This document shows positions 23,662-31,822 of a stretch of DNA of 64,000 nucleotides, in pieces (within the stretch, counting starts at the first letter, position 1; each line of letters starts with the position of its first letter). The stretch comes from Zhihengliuella flava (lineage in GTDB: Bacteria > Actinomycetota > Actinomycetes > Actinomycetales > Micrococcaceae): positions 2,046,001-2,110,000 of the forward strand of contig NZ_JADOTZ010000001.1 of assembly GCF_015751895.1 (NCBI RefSeq), in the 5' to 3' direction. Made by a program: the position numbers and the translations under genes. The notes below the pieces were generated by a model that did not search any database, was not told the DNA's origin, and was given only the letters and a program-made list of their open reading frames with translations.

Positions 23662-25605
23662 TTAGTGGCAGCTGCTGGAATCGGTGTGGCAGGCGCCCGG
23701 CGTGGGGGCCGGCACGTCCAGCACGGGCGAGCGGTCGAAGAACCCGTCCGGCCGCAGCGTGAATCCTGCGGTGTCGACGGGCATGATCGGCCAATCCTCG
23801 ACGCGGGGGTAGTGGGTCAGGCCGAAGCTGTGCCACAGGACCACGTCCTCGCCGTCCAACGAGCGATCCGCCTGAATCCACGCCGGGATGCCCGCGCCAC
23901 CCGGGTGCTGGTTCACGAAGTCGCCAGTGGGGTAGCGCTCGTCCTCGGCGTAGCGGGTGACCCACAGGGCGTTGCGCGTAAACGCAGCGCGCTGGGCCAC
24001 CGAGGACTCCGGGTCGGCCAGCAGCATCGGGTGACCCTGGGGGTGCAGCTTGAAGCCTACGGGCGCGCCCAGGCGGTTGGTGGACTCGGGGTTTTGCACG
24101 ATCCAAGAGCGCCCCGTCTCCATGCTGGTCTGGCGCGCGGCCTCCGACTCGCGGGCTAGGACCGTGTGCCGACGCGTGAACGCGTTGCCGCGCGGGTTGG
24201 CCTCGCCCATCGGGACGCGCACCGCTTCCTCCTCCAGCACCCGCGAGGGGCCGTCGTCGAGCGCGAAGTCGAGGCGCGCGCCGAAGAGGTGCTGATGGAA
24301 CGGGGCGCCCAAGCCGGGGGCCATCTCCGAGCTGTACGGGTACGGCTCGCCATCCTCGCCGGCCGGTGGCTGGGCGGAGGTGAAGACGATGCCGGTGGCC
24401 TTGGCCTCGAACTCGATGGTGCCGTCCAGGTAGAGGTACCAGTAGAAGCCGTAATCGTAGTTGCCCACGGTGGTGAAGAAGCTGATCACGAGGCGGCGGT
24501 TGCGGCGCGTGTAGGCGATGTTGCTCCACAGGTCCGCGTGCTTGGACAGGATGGACGCGTCTTCCTCGTGCATGCAGATGCCGTTGTGGATGGTGCGCGG
24601 ATTGCCGAAGTTATCGACGATCACGGGGGAGAGGTAGGTGATCTCGCCGAGGCAGTCGCAGCCGAGTTCCAGCGAATTGGCGCAGGAGCCGATCAGGTAT
24701 TCGCCGGTGTCAAAGTAGTTCTGCCAGTTGCGGACCGGGGACGGGTCGCCGTAGGGAACCACCATTTCCGCGATCGACGCGCGGTTCAGGATCTTGCGGC
24801 GCGTGGTGTCTCCGTCCGGCTTCTTGTCGTCGAAGGCGATGTTGTGCAGGACCAGGCCCTCGCGCATGTCGAACCCGATGTCGAGGCTCCACCGTTCCCA
24901 CTCCACGTGGTTGCCGCCGGAGACCGTGAAGGACGGGCCCTCCGGCTGGGTGATGTTGATGGGCTTCTGCGTGGTGCGCAGTTCCCCCGTCAGGGAAGGG
25001 TCCGTGTAGTTGCCATGCTCAGCCGGAACCGGAACCACCTCGAAGTCCAGAATGCGTGCGGCCTTGCGGTTGGCGACGTCGACATAGGCCACCAGCCCGT
25101 CGATGGGGTGGGCCCACGCCGAATCGGCCTCGTGCTCCTGATAAAACGCCAGCCCACGCAGGGTGCGGGTGCCGCGTTCCTCCGGGTAGTCGTAGTACCC
25201 CGCGGAGAGCGGAGCGACCCGGACCTTGTCGAGGTCGAGGCCGCGCTTGGCAATGGCGGCCTGCCACTCGGGGTCTTCCACGAGGATGGCCTCGACGGCC
25301 TCGAACTCTTCCTCCATCACGGGCAACTCGCCCGTCTGGCTGGTGTCCAGCGTGGTGAGGGATTCGATCGTCCCGGTCGTGGCATTGATGGTCGCGTCGA
25401 ACGGGGCGGCGCCCGCAGTGTCGAGCGCGAAGACGCGGAAGCGGCGGTCGAGGACCGTGTCCGTCGCGGTGCCGCGGGGCGGATCCAGCAGGCCAAGGTA
25501 GGCGATGCGGGAGTTCTCCCCGAGGTGCCCTGCCTCGGTCAGCGTGGCCGTGACGGAAGCGACCTCCTCGCTGGTTGGCAGGGCGTAGGCGGTGGGCTGG
25601 TTCAT
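23662..25605 (-). CDS. Copper-containing primary-amine oxidase (topaquinone)
   Basis: A 647-residue copper amine oxidase, which oxidises primary amines such as phenethylamine, tyramine or histamine to aldehyde, ammonia and hydrogen peroxide. The topaquinone precursor is Tyr383 in the T-x-x-N-Y-D motif (TVGNYDYG), the catalytic base is Asp299 (YFDTGEY), and the copper ligands are His437, His439 and His598. The sequence around [16 protein letters not shown] and GICMHEED closely resembles the Arthrobacter enzymes. It lacks a signal peptide. It ends in CHTDSSSCH, an unusual Cys/His tail. The ATG at 25605 has a GGAAGGAG box. The operator at 25655-25675 lies upstream, and the adjacent permease and aldehyde dehydrogenase genes complete the pathway. 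Confidence 0.96.
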   Translation of the reverse strand: MNQPTAYALPTSEEVASVTATLTEAGHLGENSRIAYLGLLDPPRGTATDTVLDRRFRVFALDTAGAAPFDATINATTGTIESLTTLDTSQTGELPVMEEEFEAVEAILVEDPEWQAAIAKRGLDLDKVRVAPLSAGYYDYPEERGTRTLRGLAFYQEHEADSAWAHPIDGLVAYVDVANRKAARILDFEVVPVPAEHGNYTDPSLTGELRTTQKPINITQPEGPSFTVSGGNHVEWERWSLDIGFDMREGLVLHNIAFDDKKPDGDTTRRKILNRASIAEMVVPYGDPSPVRNWQNYFDTGEYLIGSCANSLELGCDCLGEITYLSPVIVDNFGNPRTIHNGICMHEEDASILSKHADLWSNIAYTRRNRRLVISFFTTVGNYDYGFYWYLYLDGTIEFEAKATGIVFTSAQPPAGEDGEPYPYSSEMAPGLGAPFHQHLFGARLDFALDDGPSRVLEEEAVRVPMGEANPRGNAFTRRHTVLARESEAARQTSMETGRSWIVQNPESTNRLGAPVGFKLHPQGHPMLLADPESSVAQRAAFTRNALWVTRYAEDERYPTGDFVNQHPGGAGIPAWIQADRSLDGEDVVLWHSFGLTHYPRVEDWPIMPVDTAGFTLRPDGFFDRSPVLDVPAPTPGACHTDSSSCH

Positions 25606-25654
25606 GGTGCTCCTTCCAGCGGGCGACACTGATGTGACGTGCCGCACGTTTATT

Positions 25655-25675
25655 TTCTCTTGACGTAGAGAATAA
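25655..25675. promoter_or_regulatory. Operator upstream of the amine oxidase gene (shared motif)
   Basis: Read on the minus strand, the core is CTCTACGTCAAGAG (25657-25670), part of the dyad TTCTCT-TGACGT-AGAGAA at 25655-25672. A minus-strand -10 candidate TATTCT overlaps its upstream edge, so binding would cover the transcription start. Twelve of the 14 core bases recur at 27426-27439 before the permease. Confidence 0.6.
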
Positions 25676-25756
25676 TCTGGAGGTGAGCTAGAACACAAGA
25701 GGGCGGCGGAGAAAGTCGTGTGGCGTTGGCCGTCACAGCCGAGCCGAGACCGTGGA

Positions 25757-25768
25757 TAGGATGACGCC
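25757..25768 (+). promoter_or_regulatory. Leaderless promoter -10 box (TAGGAT)
   Basis: TAGGAT at 25757-25762 precedes the ATG at 25769 by 6 bases, with no ribosome-binding site. Confidence 0.6.
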
Positions 25769-26359
25769 ATGCCGAAGATTGTGGATCACGACGCGCGCCG
25801 CGAGGAGATTGCGCGCGCCGCCTGCCGCGTCGTCGCCCGGCGCGGCCTGGATGGCCTGACGCTGCGGGACGTAGCGGCGGAAATCGGCTTCGCCAACGGG
25901 GCGCTCAAGCCGTATTTCCCGACGAAGGCTGCGCTGTCGGAGGCCGCCTTTCGGTACGTCTTCGGGCAGACGGAGCGGCGCGTCGCGGAGCGGACGCGCT
26001 CCCTGCGCGGGATTGAAGCGTTGCGGGTCTTCGCCGTCGAGGTGCTGCCGTTGGATGAGGTGAGGCTCGACGAGGCGCGCGTGGTCCTGCCGTTCTGGCA
26101 GCTGGCCATCCACGATCCGGCCCAGGCGGCGGTCAATGATCGCTCCATGGACGATTGGCGCACCTCGATGACGCGGTGGCTGGAGGAGGCCGTGGCGGAC
26201 GGGGACGTCCCAGACTCGGCCCCGCTCGAGCCGGCCGTCGAGTCCCTGCTGAACTTCATGCTGGGCGCTCAGGTCACGGCCGTCTTGGACCCCGGGTACA
26301 ACGGCCCACGTCAGTTGCGGGAGCAGCTCGAATTCCACCTGCAGAACCTCATGCGTTGA
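25769..26359 (+). CDS. TetR (BetI-like) regulator divergent from the amine oxidase
   Basis: A 196-residue TetR protein. The HTH is at about residues 12-55 ([45 protein letters not shown]), and the C-terminal helical domain is of the BetI-like type, with [17 protein letters not shown]. Its position, divergent from the copper amine oxidase, makes it the leading candidate for the repressor that binds the operator at 25655-25675 and its copy before the permease. It is leaderless. It resembles the TetR protein at 22673. Confidence 0.88.
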   Translation: MPKIVDHDARREEIARAACRVVARRGLDGLTLRDVAAEIGFANGALKPYFPTKAALSEAAFRYVFGQTERRVAERTRSLRGIEALRVFAVEVLPLDEVRLDEARVVLPFWQLAIHDPAQAAVNDRSMDDWRTSMTRWLEEAVADGDVPDSAPLEPAVESLLNFMLGAQVTAVLDPGYNGPRQLREQLEFHLQNLMR

Positions 26360-26416
26360 CGCGGTCCCGGCGTGACATTGCGGCCGCGGAGGCCTACATT
26401 GGGGCCAAGCCGCCGG

Positions 26417-26434
26417 GCGTGAACTAGCTCACGC
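26417..26434. promoter_or_regulatory. CRP/GlxR-like site before the AraC gene
   Basis: GCGTGA-ACTAGC-TCACGC is a perfect dyad that fits the GTGA-N2-TA-N2-TCAC pattern of actinobacterial CRP/GlxR sites. It lies 20 bases before the start codon at 26455. Confidence 0.5.
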
Positions 26435-26454
26435 GGCGAATCCGAGGAAGTGTC

Positions 26455-27387
26455 ATGTATCAAGTTCAGTACGCCGAAGATTTCTCCCAGTGGCGGCGCG
26501 TCGTCTCCAATTCGTTTGTTCCCCTCGAGGCCCAGCCGGTCGCCGAGGGCCCGTTCTCTGGACGAGTGGGTGGTGGCACGGTGTCCGATGTGGGGTTGAT
26601 GCGCGTGAGCGCGTCCGCCCATCAGGTGCTGCGCACCCCTGAGCTGATTACCGGCACCGAGGGTGCGTACTACAAGCTCGGGGTGCAGATGTCCGGGCAT
26701 GGGCTGCTTGCCCAGGATGGGCGGGAAACGGTCCTCGCCCCCGGCGACTTGGCCATCTATGACACCCAGCGCCCCTACACGCTGAGCTTCGAGGAGGACT
26801 TCTCCACGCTGGTGCTGATGTTCCCGCAGCACATGTTGGGGTTGTCGGCGGACGACGTCGCCGAGCTCACCGCGATCGGACTAGGTCCCGATCAGCGGAT
26901 CGGCCGGGCCGTCTTGCCGTTCCTGCGGGAGATTGCGGACCTGTTGCCCACCATCGATGGGCCGATCGGGCATCGCTTGGCCATGAACACGGTGGACTTG
27001 CTCTCAACGTTGTTGGCCGATGAGATTGGGCGGCGCGGGGACGTCGCCGACCTCGACCGCGCGCGCCAGTTGCGCCGCATTCAGCACTTCATCGATTCGC
27101 AGCTCGCCGACCCCTCCCTGTCCCCGGGAGACGTGGCGGCGGCGCATTTCATGTCGACGCGCAGCCTCCACAAATTGTTCTCCGATTCGGGGGAGACGGT
27201 AGCGAGCTGGATCCGGTCCCGCCGCTTGGAGAATTGCCGGCGGGATCTGATCGACCCGCTGCGCTCTCACGTGCCCGTCGGGGTCATCGGCGCCCGGTGG
27301 GGGCTGCCGGATGCCGCGCACTTCAGCCGGGCGTTCCGCGCGGCCTATGGGTGCTCGCCGGCGCAGTACCGCAAGTCGCAGGCCTGA
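26455..27387 (+). CDS. AraC family regulator, FeaR-like
   Basis: A 310-residue regulator. The N-terminal AraC-binding-like domain (about 1-200) contains YYKLGVQMSGHGLLAQDGRETVLAPGDLAIYDTQRPYTLSF, the hallmark of the FeaR/NtrC-associated AraC group. The C-terminal double HTH spans about 210-308, with SPGDVAAAHFMSTRSLHKLF and IGARWGLPDAAHFSRAFRAAYGCSPAQYR. FeaR in E. coli activates tyramine oxidase and phenylacetaldehyde dehydrogenase genes, so an activator role in this island is a reasonable inference. A GAGGAAG box supports the start, and a CRP-like site is upstream. Confidence 0.9.
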   Translation: MYQVQYAEDFSQWRRVVSNSFVPLEAQPVAEGPFSGRVGGGTVSDVGLMRVSASAHQVLRTPELITGTEGAYYKLGVQMSGHGLLAQDGRETVLAPGDLAIYDTQRPYTLSFEEDFSTLVLMFPQHMLGLSADDVAELTAIGLGPDQRIGRAVLPFLREIADLLPTIDGPIGHRLAMNTVDLLSTLLADEIGRRGDVADLDRARQLRRIQHFIDSQLADPSLSPGDVAAAHFMSTRSLHKLFSDSGETVASWIRSRRLENCRRDLIDPLRSHVPVGVIGARWGLPDAAHFSRAFRAAYGCSPAQYRKSQA

Positions 27388-27388
27388 G

Positions 27389-27409
27389 TTGCGCGCCGTG
27401 GGCGCGCAA
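27389..27409 (+). terminator. Terminator after the AraC gene
   Basis: TTGCGCGCC and GGCGCGCAA form a perfect 9-bp stem with a 3-base loop, beginning two bases after the stop codon. Confidence 0.7.
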
Positions 27410-27425
27410 TGACAAAAGCCGTTCA

Positions 27426-27444
27426 CTCTACGGCTAGAGAATAA
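27426..27444. promoter_or_regulatory. Operator upstream of the permease (shared motif)
   Basis: CTCTACGGCTAGAG (27426-27439) includes the exact dyad CTCTA-CGGC-TAGAG and is followed by AATAA. It differs from the amine oxidase site (minus-strand reading CTCTACGTCAAGAG) at only two of 14 bases, and both continue into an A-rich tail. Confidence 0.65.
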
Positions 27445-27446
27445 AA

Positions 27447-27467
27447 AGTGATGTGCCTCACTATAGT
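27447..27467. promoter_or_regulatory. GTGA-N6-TCAC dyad and -10 box of the permease gene
   Basis: AGTGA-TGTGCC-TCACT occupies 27447-27462 and is a perfect dyad of CRP/GlxR spacing. TATAGT at 27462-27467 is a likely -10 box, so the site overlaps the promoter core. Confidence 0.5.
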
Positions 27468-27504
27468 GGGGATTGGGGGGATTGCCCTCCCACTAGGAGG
27501 CACC

Positions 27505-28959
27505 ATGGAACAAACAACTCAGGGAGCGCTGGGGCGGCGTCGTATTGGCGTGCCAGCACTCGTCTTTATGATCATCGCCGCGTCCGCGCCGCTGACCGTG
27601 GTCGGCGGCGGCGTGACCAGTAACTACGCCGTCACCGGGCTGCTGGGGATCCCGCTCTCATTCATCGTCCTGGGCATCGTCCTGCTGGTCTTTGCCATCG
27701 GTTACACCGCGATGAGCCGCCACGTGCACAACGCCGGCGCGTTCTACGCCTACGTGGCCCAGGGCCTTGGCGGCGGGGCAGGCGTCGGCGCGGCCTGGGT
27801 GGCGCTCATTGCCTACAACGCGCTGCAGATCGGCGTGTACGGCATGTTCGGCTTCGTGCTGTCCTCCTTCCTCGCGGGCACCTTCGGCCTGAGTATTCCG
27901 TGGTGGGTTTCAGCCTTGGCCGGCTGGGTCATCGTCGGCCTGCTCGGCATCAACAAGGTGGACCTGTCCGCCAAGGTGCTCGGCATCATCGTGGCCCTCG
28001 AGTTCCTCGTGGTCATTGTGTACGACGTCGTCGCCATCGGTGCCGCGCCTGAGGGCCTCACCACGGGCTCTATTGAGCCCAACTCGCTCTTCGCCGCCGG
28101 CGTCGGCGCCGCGCTCGTCTTCAGCATCGCCGCGTTCATGGGCTTTGAGTCAGGCGCCATCTACAACGAGGAGGTCAAGGACCCCCAGCGCACCGCCCGG
28201 CGGGCCACGCTGATCGCCATCGTGATCATCTCGCTGTTCTATGCGTTCTCGGCGTGGGCTATGGCCGTTGGTGAGGGCGACTCCCAGGTGATCGCCCGCT
28301 CGGCCGAGTTCGGCCCCGACCTGATGTTCGTCTTCCTCGAAGGGCGCGTCGGCCAGTGGTTCATCGTGCTGGGCAATCTGCTCTTCATCACCAGCGTCCT
28401 GGCCGCGCTGATCGCCTTCCACAACGTGATCGCCCGCTATCTGTTCGCCATGGGCCGAGAGGGCGTGTTGCCCAGGGCCCTGGCGGCGACCAACCGCGCG
28501 CAGGCTCCCGTTGCCGGTTCGCTCGTTCAGTCCGCTCTCGCCTTCGCGCTGATCGTGATCTTCGCGATTGCCGGGGCCGGCCACGAATCCGGGGCTCTGT
28601 TCCCCGTCATCACGCTCTTCACGTGGCTGACCAACACCGGGGCGTTCGGACTCGTCCTGCTGATGATGCTGACGTCCTTCTCCGTGATCGGGTTCTTCAA
28701 GAAGCGCGAGCACACCGAAAGCGCCTGGGTGGCGTCGATTGCCCCGTGGCTGTCCGGGATCGCTCTCGTGGCGCTGTTCATCCTCATCATCGTCAACTTC
28801 GGCGTCCTCATCGGCCTCGAGGAAGCCGGCCTCCTGTCCTGGCTGCTCCCGGCGATCGTGGTGGTCCCGGGCGTGCTGGCGGCCCTCTGGGGCCACTCGC
28901 TGCGCCGCAGCAAGCCGGAGGTCTACGCGCGGATCGGTGCGGGGGCGCCGATCGACTAA
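27505..28959 (+). CDS. APC superfamily amino acid/amine permease
   Basis: A 484-residue transporter with about 12 membrane helices. The N-terminal APC signature is present: VFMIIAASAPLTVVGGGVTSNYAVTG, followed by GIPLSFIVLG and the helix 6 region AAFMGFESGAIYNEEVKDPQRT. It imports an amino acid or amine by proton or sodium symport. Linked to an amine oxidase and an aldehyde dehydrogenase, an aromatic or aliphatic amine is the likely cargo. The ATG at 27505 has a textbook AGGAGG box; an earlier in-frame ATG at 27448 lies inside the regulatory dyad and is rejected. Confidence 0.9.
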   Translation: MEQTTQGALGRRRIGVPALVFMIIAASAPLTVVGGGVTSNYAVTGLLGIPLSFIVLGIVLLVFAIGYTAMSRHVHNAGAFYAYVAQGLGGGAGVGAAWVALIAYNALQIGVYGMFGFVLSSFLAGTFGLSIPWWVSALAGWVIVGLLGINKVDLSAKVLGIIVALEFLVVIVYDVVAIGAAPEGLTTGSIEPNSLFAAGVGAALVFSIAAFMGFESGAIYNEEVKDPQRTARRATLIAIVIISLFYAFSAWAMAVGEGDSQVIARSAEFGPDLMFVFLEGRVGQWFIVLGNLLFITSVLAALIAFHNVIARYLFAMGREGVLPRALAATNRAQAPVAGSLVQSALAFALIVIFAIAGAGHESGALFPVITLFTWLTNTGAFGLVLLMMLTSFSVIGFFKKREHTESAWVASIAPWLSGIALVALFILIIVNFGVLIGLEEAGLLSWLLPAIVVVPGVLAALWGHSLRRSKPEVYARIGAGAPID

Positions 28960-29065
28960 CGTCCGCGTTCAGCGCCAAATGCCGCGCGCTGCAGCACAAG
29001 AGCAACCGCCCCTGGCTCGGGCACCCTTAGAGACAAGAGTCATCACACTCAGTGAGGAGAAAACC

Positions 29066-30484
29066 ATGACTGCAACCTTCGCTTCCGCCGCTGACCTTTT
29101 GGCTGCGATCCAGCCGGCCGACGGCGGTCGAGACATCACGGACCCCGCCACCGGTGAGGTGGTGGGCCGCGCTCCGGAGCACACCGTCGAGGACCTCGAG
29201 GCCGCCATCGCCGCGGCCCGTGCGGCCCAGCCCGCGTGGGGCGCCCGCAGCCACGCGGACCGCAGCGCCGCGCTCAATGCGGCCGCCGATGCGATCGACG
29301 CCAACGCCGAGGCGCTCGCCGAGCTGCTCTCACGCGAGCAGGGCAAGCCGCTGAACGGCCCCAACGCCCGCTTTGAGGTCGGCGCGTGCTCCGCGTGGTT
29401 GCGCGCCACGGCGGCGTTCCCGATGGATCCGGAGGTCATGTTTGACGACGACGGCGGCCGTGCCGAGCTGCACTACCGCCCCATCGGCGTCGTCGGCGCC
29501 GTCGGCCCGTGGAACTGGCCGATGATGATCTCCATCTGGCAGATCGCCCCGTCCCTGCGCATGGGCAACACGGTGGTGCTTAAGCCGAGCGAGTACACCC
29601 CGCTGTCCGTGCTCGCCCTGGGCGCCGTGCTGAACTCGGTGCTGGAGAAGGATCTGCTTCACGTGGTCTCCGGCGGCCGCGACGTCGGCGCCGCGCTGAC
29701 CTCCCACCCGGAGATCGACAAGGTGACCTTCACCGGATCCACCGCCACGGGCAAGGCCATCGCCAAGGCTTCCGCCGACTCCCTGAAGCGGTTGACGCTG
29801 GAGCTCGGCGGCAACGACGCCGGCATCGTTCTGCCGGATGTGGACGCCAAGGCCATCGCCGAGGACCTGTTCTGGGGTGCCTTCATCAACACGGGCCAGA
29901 CGTGCGCGGCCCTCAAGCGCCTCTACGTCCACGAGGACGTCTACGACGACGTGTGCGCGGCGCTGACCGAGGTGGCTCAGGCCATGCCGATGGGCGTCGG
30001 CCTGAGCGAGGATAACGTCCTCGGCCCGCTGCAGAACAAGGCGCAGTACGACATCGTGGCCCGCCTGGTCCAGGAGGCGAAGGACTCCGGTGCCCGCGTG
30101 CTCGTCGGTGGAAATCCGGATGAGTCCGCGGCCGGCTACTTCTACCCGTCCACGCTCGTGGCGGACATCGACAACGACAACCCGCTGGTGGCCGAGGAGC
30201 AGTTCGGCCCCGCGCTGCCGATCATCAAGTACTCCAACGTGGATGAGGCCATCGAGATGGCCAACGGCGTCGACGTCGGCCTGGGCGGCTCCGTGTGGAG
30301 CTCGGACCGCGACCGCGCGGTGGAGGTCGCCGCTCGGATCGAGGCCGGCACCGTGTGGATCAACAAGCACGGCGCTATCGACCCGCGCATGCCGTTCGGC
30401 GGCATCAAGCAGTCCGGCTACGGCGTCGAGTTCGGCGTCGAGGGCCTGAAGCACCTCGGCGTTCCGCAGGTCATCAACTACTAA
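29066..30484 (+). CDS. NAD(P)-dependent aldehyde dehydrogenase
   Basis: A 472-residue ALDH-superfamily enzyme. PWNWP near residue 145, FTGSTATGK, the catalytic glutamate in LELGGNDAG and the nucleophilic cysteine in NTGQTCAALKR are intact, as is the C-terminal PFGGIKQSGYG. It oxidises an aldehyde to the acid. As the last catabolic gene of the island it should convert the aldehyde made by the amine oxidase, for example phenylacetaldehyde (inferred). The ATG at 29066 has GAGGAG upstream; a longer open frame from 28739 overlaps the permease gene and is spurious. It is probably co-transcribed with the permease. Confidence 0.94.
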   Translation: MTATFASAADLLAAIQPADGGRDITDPATGEVVGRAPEHTVEDLEAAIAAARAAQPAWGARSHADRSAALNAAADAIDANAEALAELLSREQGKPLNGPNARFEVGACSAWLRATAAFPMDPEVMFDDDGGRAELHYRPIGVVGAVGPWNWPMMISIWQIAPSLRMGNTVVLKPSEYTPLSVLALGAVLNSVLEKDLLHVVSGGRDVGAALTSHPEIDKVTFTGSTATGKAIAKASADSLKRLTLELGGNDAGIVLPDVDAKAIAEDLFWGAFINTGQTCAALKRLYVHEDVYDDVCAALTEVAQAMPMGVGLSEDNVLGPLQNKAQYDIVARLVQEAKDSGARVLVGGNPDESAAGYFYPSTLVADIDNDNPLVAEEQFGPALPIIKYSNVDEAIEMANGVDVGLGGSVWSSDRDRAVEVAARIEAGTVWINKHGAIDPRMPFGGIKQSGYGVEFGVEGLKHLGVPQVINY

Positions 30485-30500
30485 CCAGCCTGCGCCGCTC

Positions 30501-30535
30501 GCGCCGCCGCCCGGAGTCGCTCCGGGCGGCGGCGC
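30501..30535 (+). terminator. Strong terminator after aldehyde dehydrogenase
   Basis: A perfect 16-bp GC-rich stem (30501-30516 with 30520-30535) and a TCG loop, followed by GCGTTT. Confidence 0.85.
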
Positions 30536-30557
30536 GCGTTTAACCCCCGGCACCGCC

Positions 30558-30569
30558 TAGGATGCGAGC
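30558..30569 (+). promoter_or_regulatory. Leaderless promoter -10 box (TAGGAT)
   Basis: TAGGAT at 30558-30563 lies 6 bases before the ATG at 30570, with no ribosome-binding site. Confidence 0.6.
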
Positions 30570-30998
30570 ATGAGCTTCACTGACATCACGCTCCAGCTGC
30601 GGTGGTCCGATCAGGACGCCAACGGGCACCTGAACAACGCGCGCGTGGTGACCCTCATGGAGGAGTCTCGGGTGCGCTTCATCCGGGCCGTGCCGGCACT
30701 GGAGACCTTCCGCGGTGGTGGCGGCGCCGTCGTCGCGAACCTGACGGTGGACTACCTGGCCCAAGGCCACTACACCCCGGAGATCACGGTGCGGGTGGGC
30801 GTCGAGCGGATCGGCACTAAGTCCTTCACTGTGCGCCACGTGGGCGTTCAGGAGGTGCGCGGCACCAGCGTCACGGTGTTCGACGGCGCCACCGTCGTGG
30901 TGCCGCTGGGTGAGGATGGCCGGAGCGCCCGGGCGCTCCTGGACACCGAGCGCCAGGCCCTCGCGGTGTTTGGCGTGGAGCCGCGCCCGGGCCGGTAG
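30570..30998 (+). CDS. Acyl-CoA thioesterase, 4HBT hot-dog family
   Basis: A 142-residue single hot-dog domain. The catalytic region is WSDQDANGHLNNARVVTLMEE, where the Asp after the first strand and the following helix define the 4-hydroxybenzoyl-CoA thioesterase type. It hydrolyses acyl-CoA or aroyl-CoA to free acid and CoA. No ribosome-binding site is seen, so the message is probably leaderless. Being close to the amine/aldehyde island it might act on a CoA ester of that route, but it has its own promoter and lies behind a strong terminator. Confidence 0.88.
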   Translation: MSFTDITLQLRWSDQDANGHLNNARVVTLMEESRVRFIRAVPALETFRGGGGAVVANLTVDYLAQGHYTPEITVRVGVERIGTKSFTVRHVGVQEVRGTSVTVFDGATVVVPLGEDGRSARALLDTERQALAVFGVEPRPGR

Positions 30999-31046
30999 GG
31001 GAAAATCTCAGCCTTTTGGGCGACGCTTCCTCGGGGTCCGGGTGCG

Positions 31047-31059
31047 TAGGGTGTCCCGT
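31047..31059 (+). promoter_or_regulatory. Leaderless promoter -10 box (TAGGGT)
   Basis: TAGGGT at 31047-31052 is 7 bases before the ATG at 31060. No ribosome-binding site lies between. Confidence 0.5.
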
Positions 31060-31740
31060 ATGCGAGGTAATTCTGGGGCGCTTCCGATGCATCAGCGGAG
31101 GCGTGAGTTGGGGGAACTGTCGCGGCACGCGATTCTTGACGCGGCCGCTCGGCTGATGGCGGAGCGCGGCTATGACGCGACGTCGATCGCCGTGTTGTCG
31201 GCCGAGACGTCGTTGCCGTCCAGTTCCATTTATTGGCATTTTGGGTCCAAGGAGGGCGTGCTGGCGGCCGTCCTAGAGCGCGGAGCGGAGCGCTTCTTCG
31301 CCGCGTGCGCGGAGCTTGCTGACACCGGCGGCGGATCCGATCCGAGTGAGACGATTATCGCCGCCATGGGTGATCTGGGGCGGTGGCTGCTCGCGGGCGG
31401 GGAACATAGCCGCTTTGTGCAATTGCAGCTGCGGTTCATGATGAACCGGGAGCAACTCGGCGACCAGGCCCGTGCGTTGGTTGATCAAAACCGCCGCGCG
31501 GCGCTCGACGTGCTGAGCCACGCCATTGCGCATGCCTACCGGGCCCACGGGGACGTCGAGACGCAGCGCATCGGGGCGGAAACCGCGCCGTTTGGCATGG
31601 CGGTGCTCGACGGCGTTTTCCTCACTGCCTCGACGCATGCGGACGCGAGCCAACAAGCCTCGCTCCTACGGGACGCTGGGCACGCGATTGCTGCCGCCGC
31701 GGCCCGCGTGGCGGCACAGCAGGACGCGGTGACGGCCTGA
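31060..31740 (+). CDS. TetR family transcriptional regulator
   Basis: A 226-residue TetR protein with the HTH at about residues 22-65 (ILDAAARLMAERGYDATSIAVLSAETSLPSSSIYWHFGSKEGVLAAVL) and a helical C-terminal domain. The start at 31060 is chosen because a -10 box sits 7 bases upstream, although a second ATG at residue 10 (MHQRRRE) is possible. The next gene is an APC permease in the same direction about 80 bases on, a possible target. Confidence 0.85.
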   Translation: MRGNSGALPMHQRRRELGELSRHAILDAAARLMAERGYDATSIAVLSAETSLPSSSIYWHFGSKEGVLAAVLERGAERFFAACAELADTGGGSDPSETIIAAMGDLGRWLLAGGEHSRFVQLQLRFMMNREQLGDQARALVDQNRRAALDVLSHAIAHAYRAHGDVETQRIGAETAPFGMAVLDGVFLTASTHADASQQASLLRDAGHAIAAAAARVAAQQDAVTA

Positions 31741-31822
31741 CGTCGCGGGGCCTTGCCGAGGCGTTGAGTCGGGCGTAAGACTAGGGGCTTCACGCGGAAC
31801 GTACTCGTGCGGAGGCAACACC

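Noticed and set aside
28739-29065. N-terminal extension of aldehyde dehydrogenase
   Set aside because: It overlaps the permease gene in another frame and is Arg/Ser-rich; the ATG at 29066 has a good ribosome-binding site.
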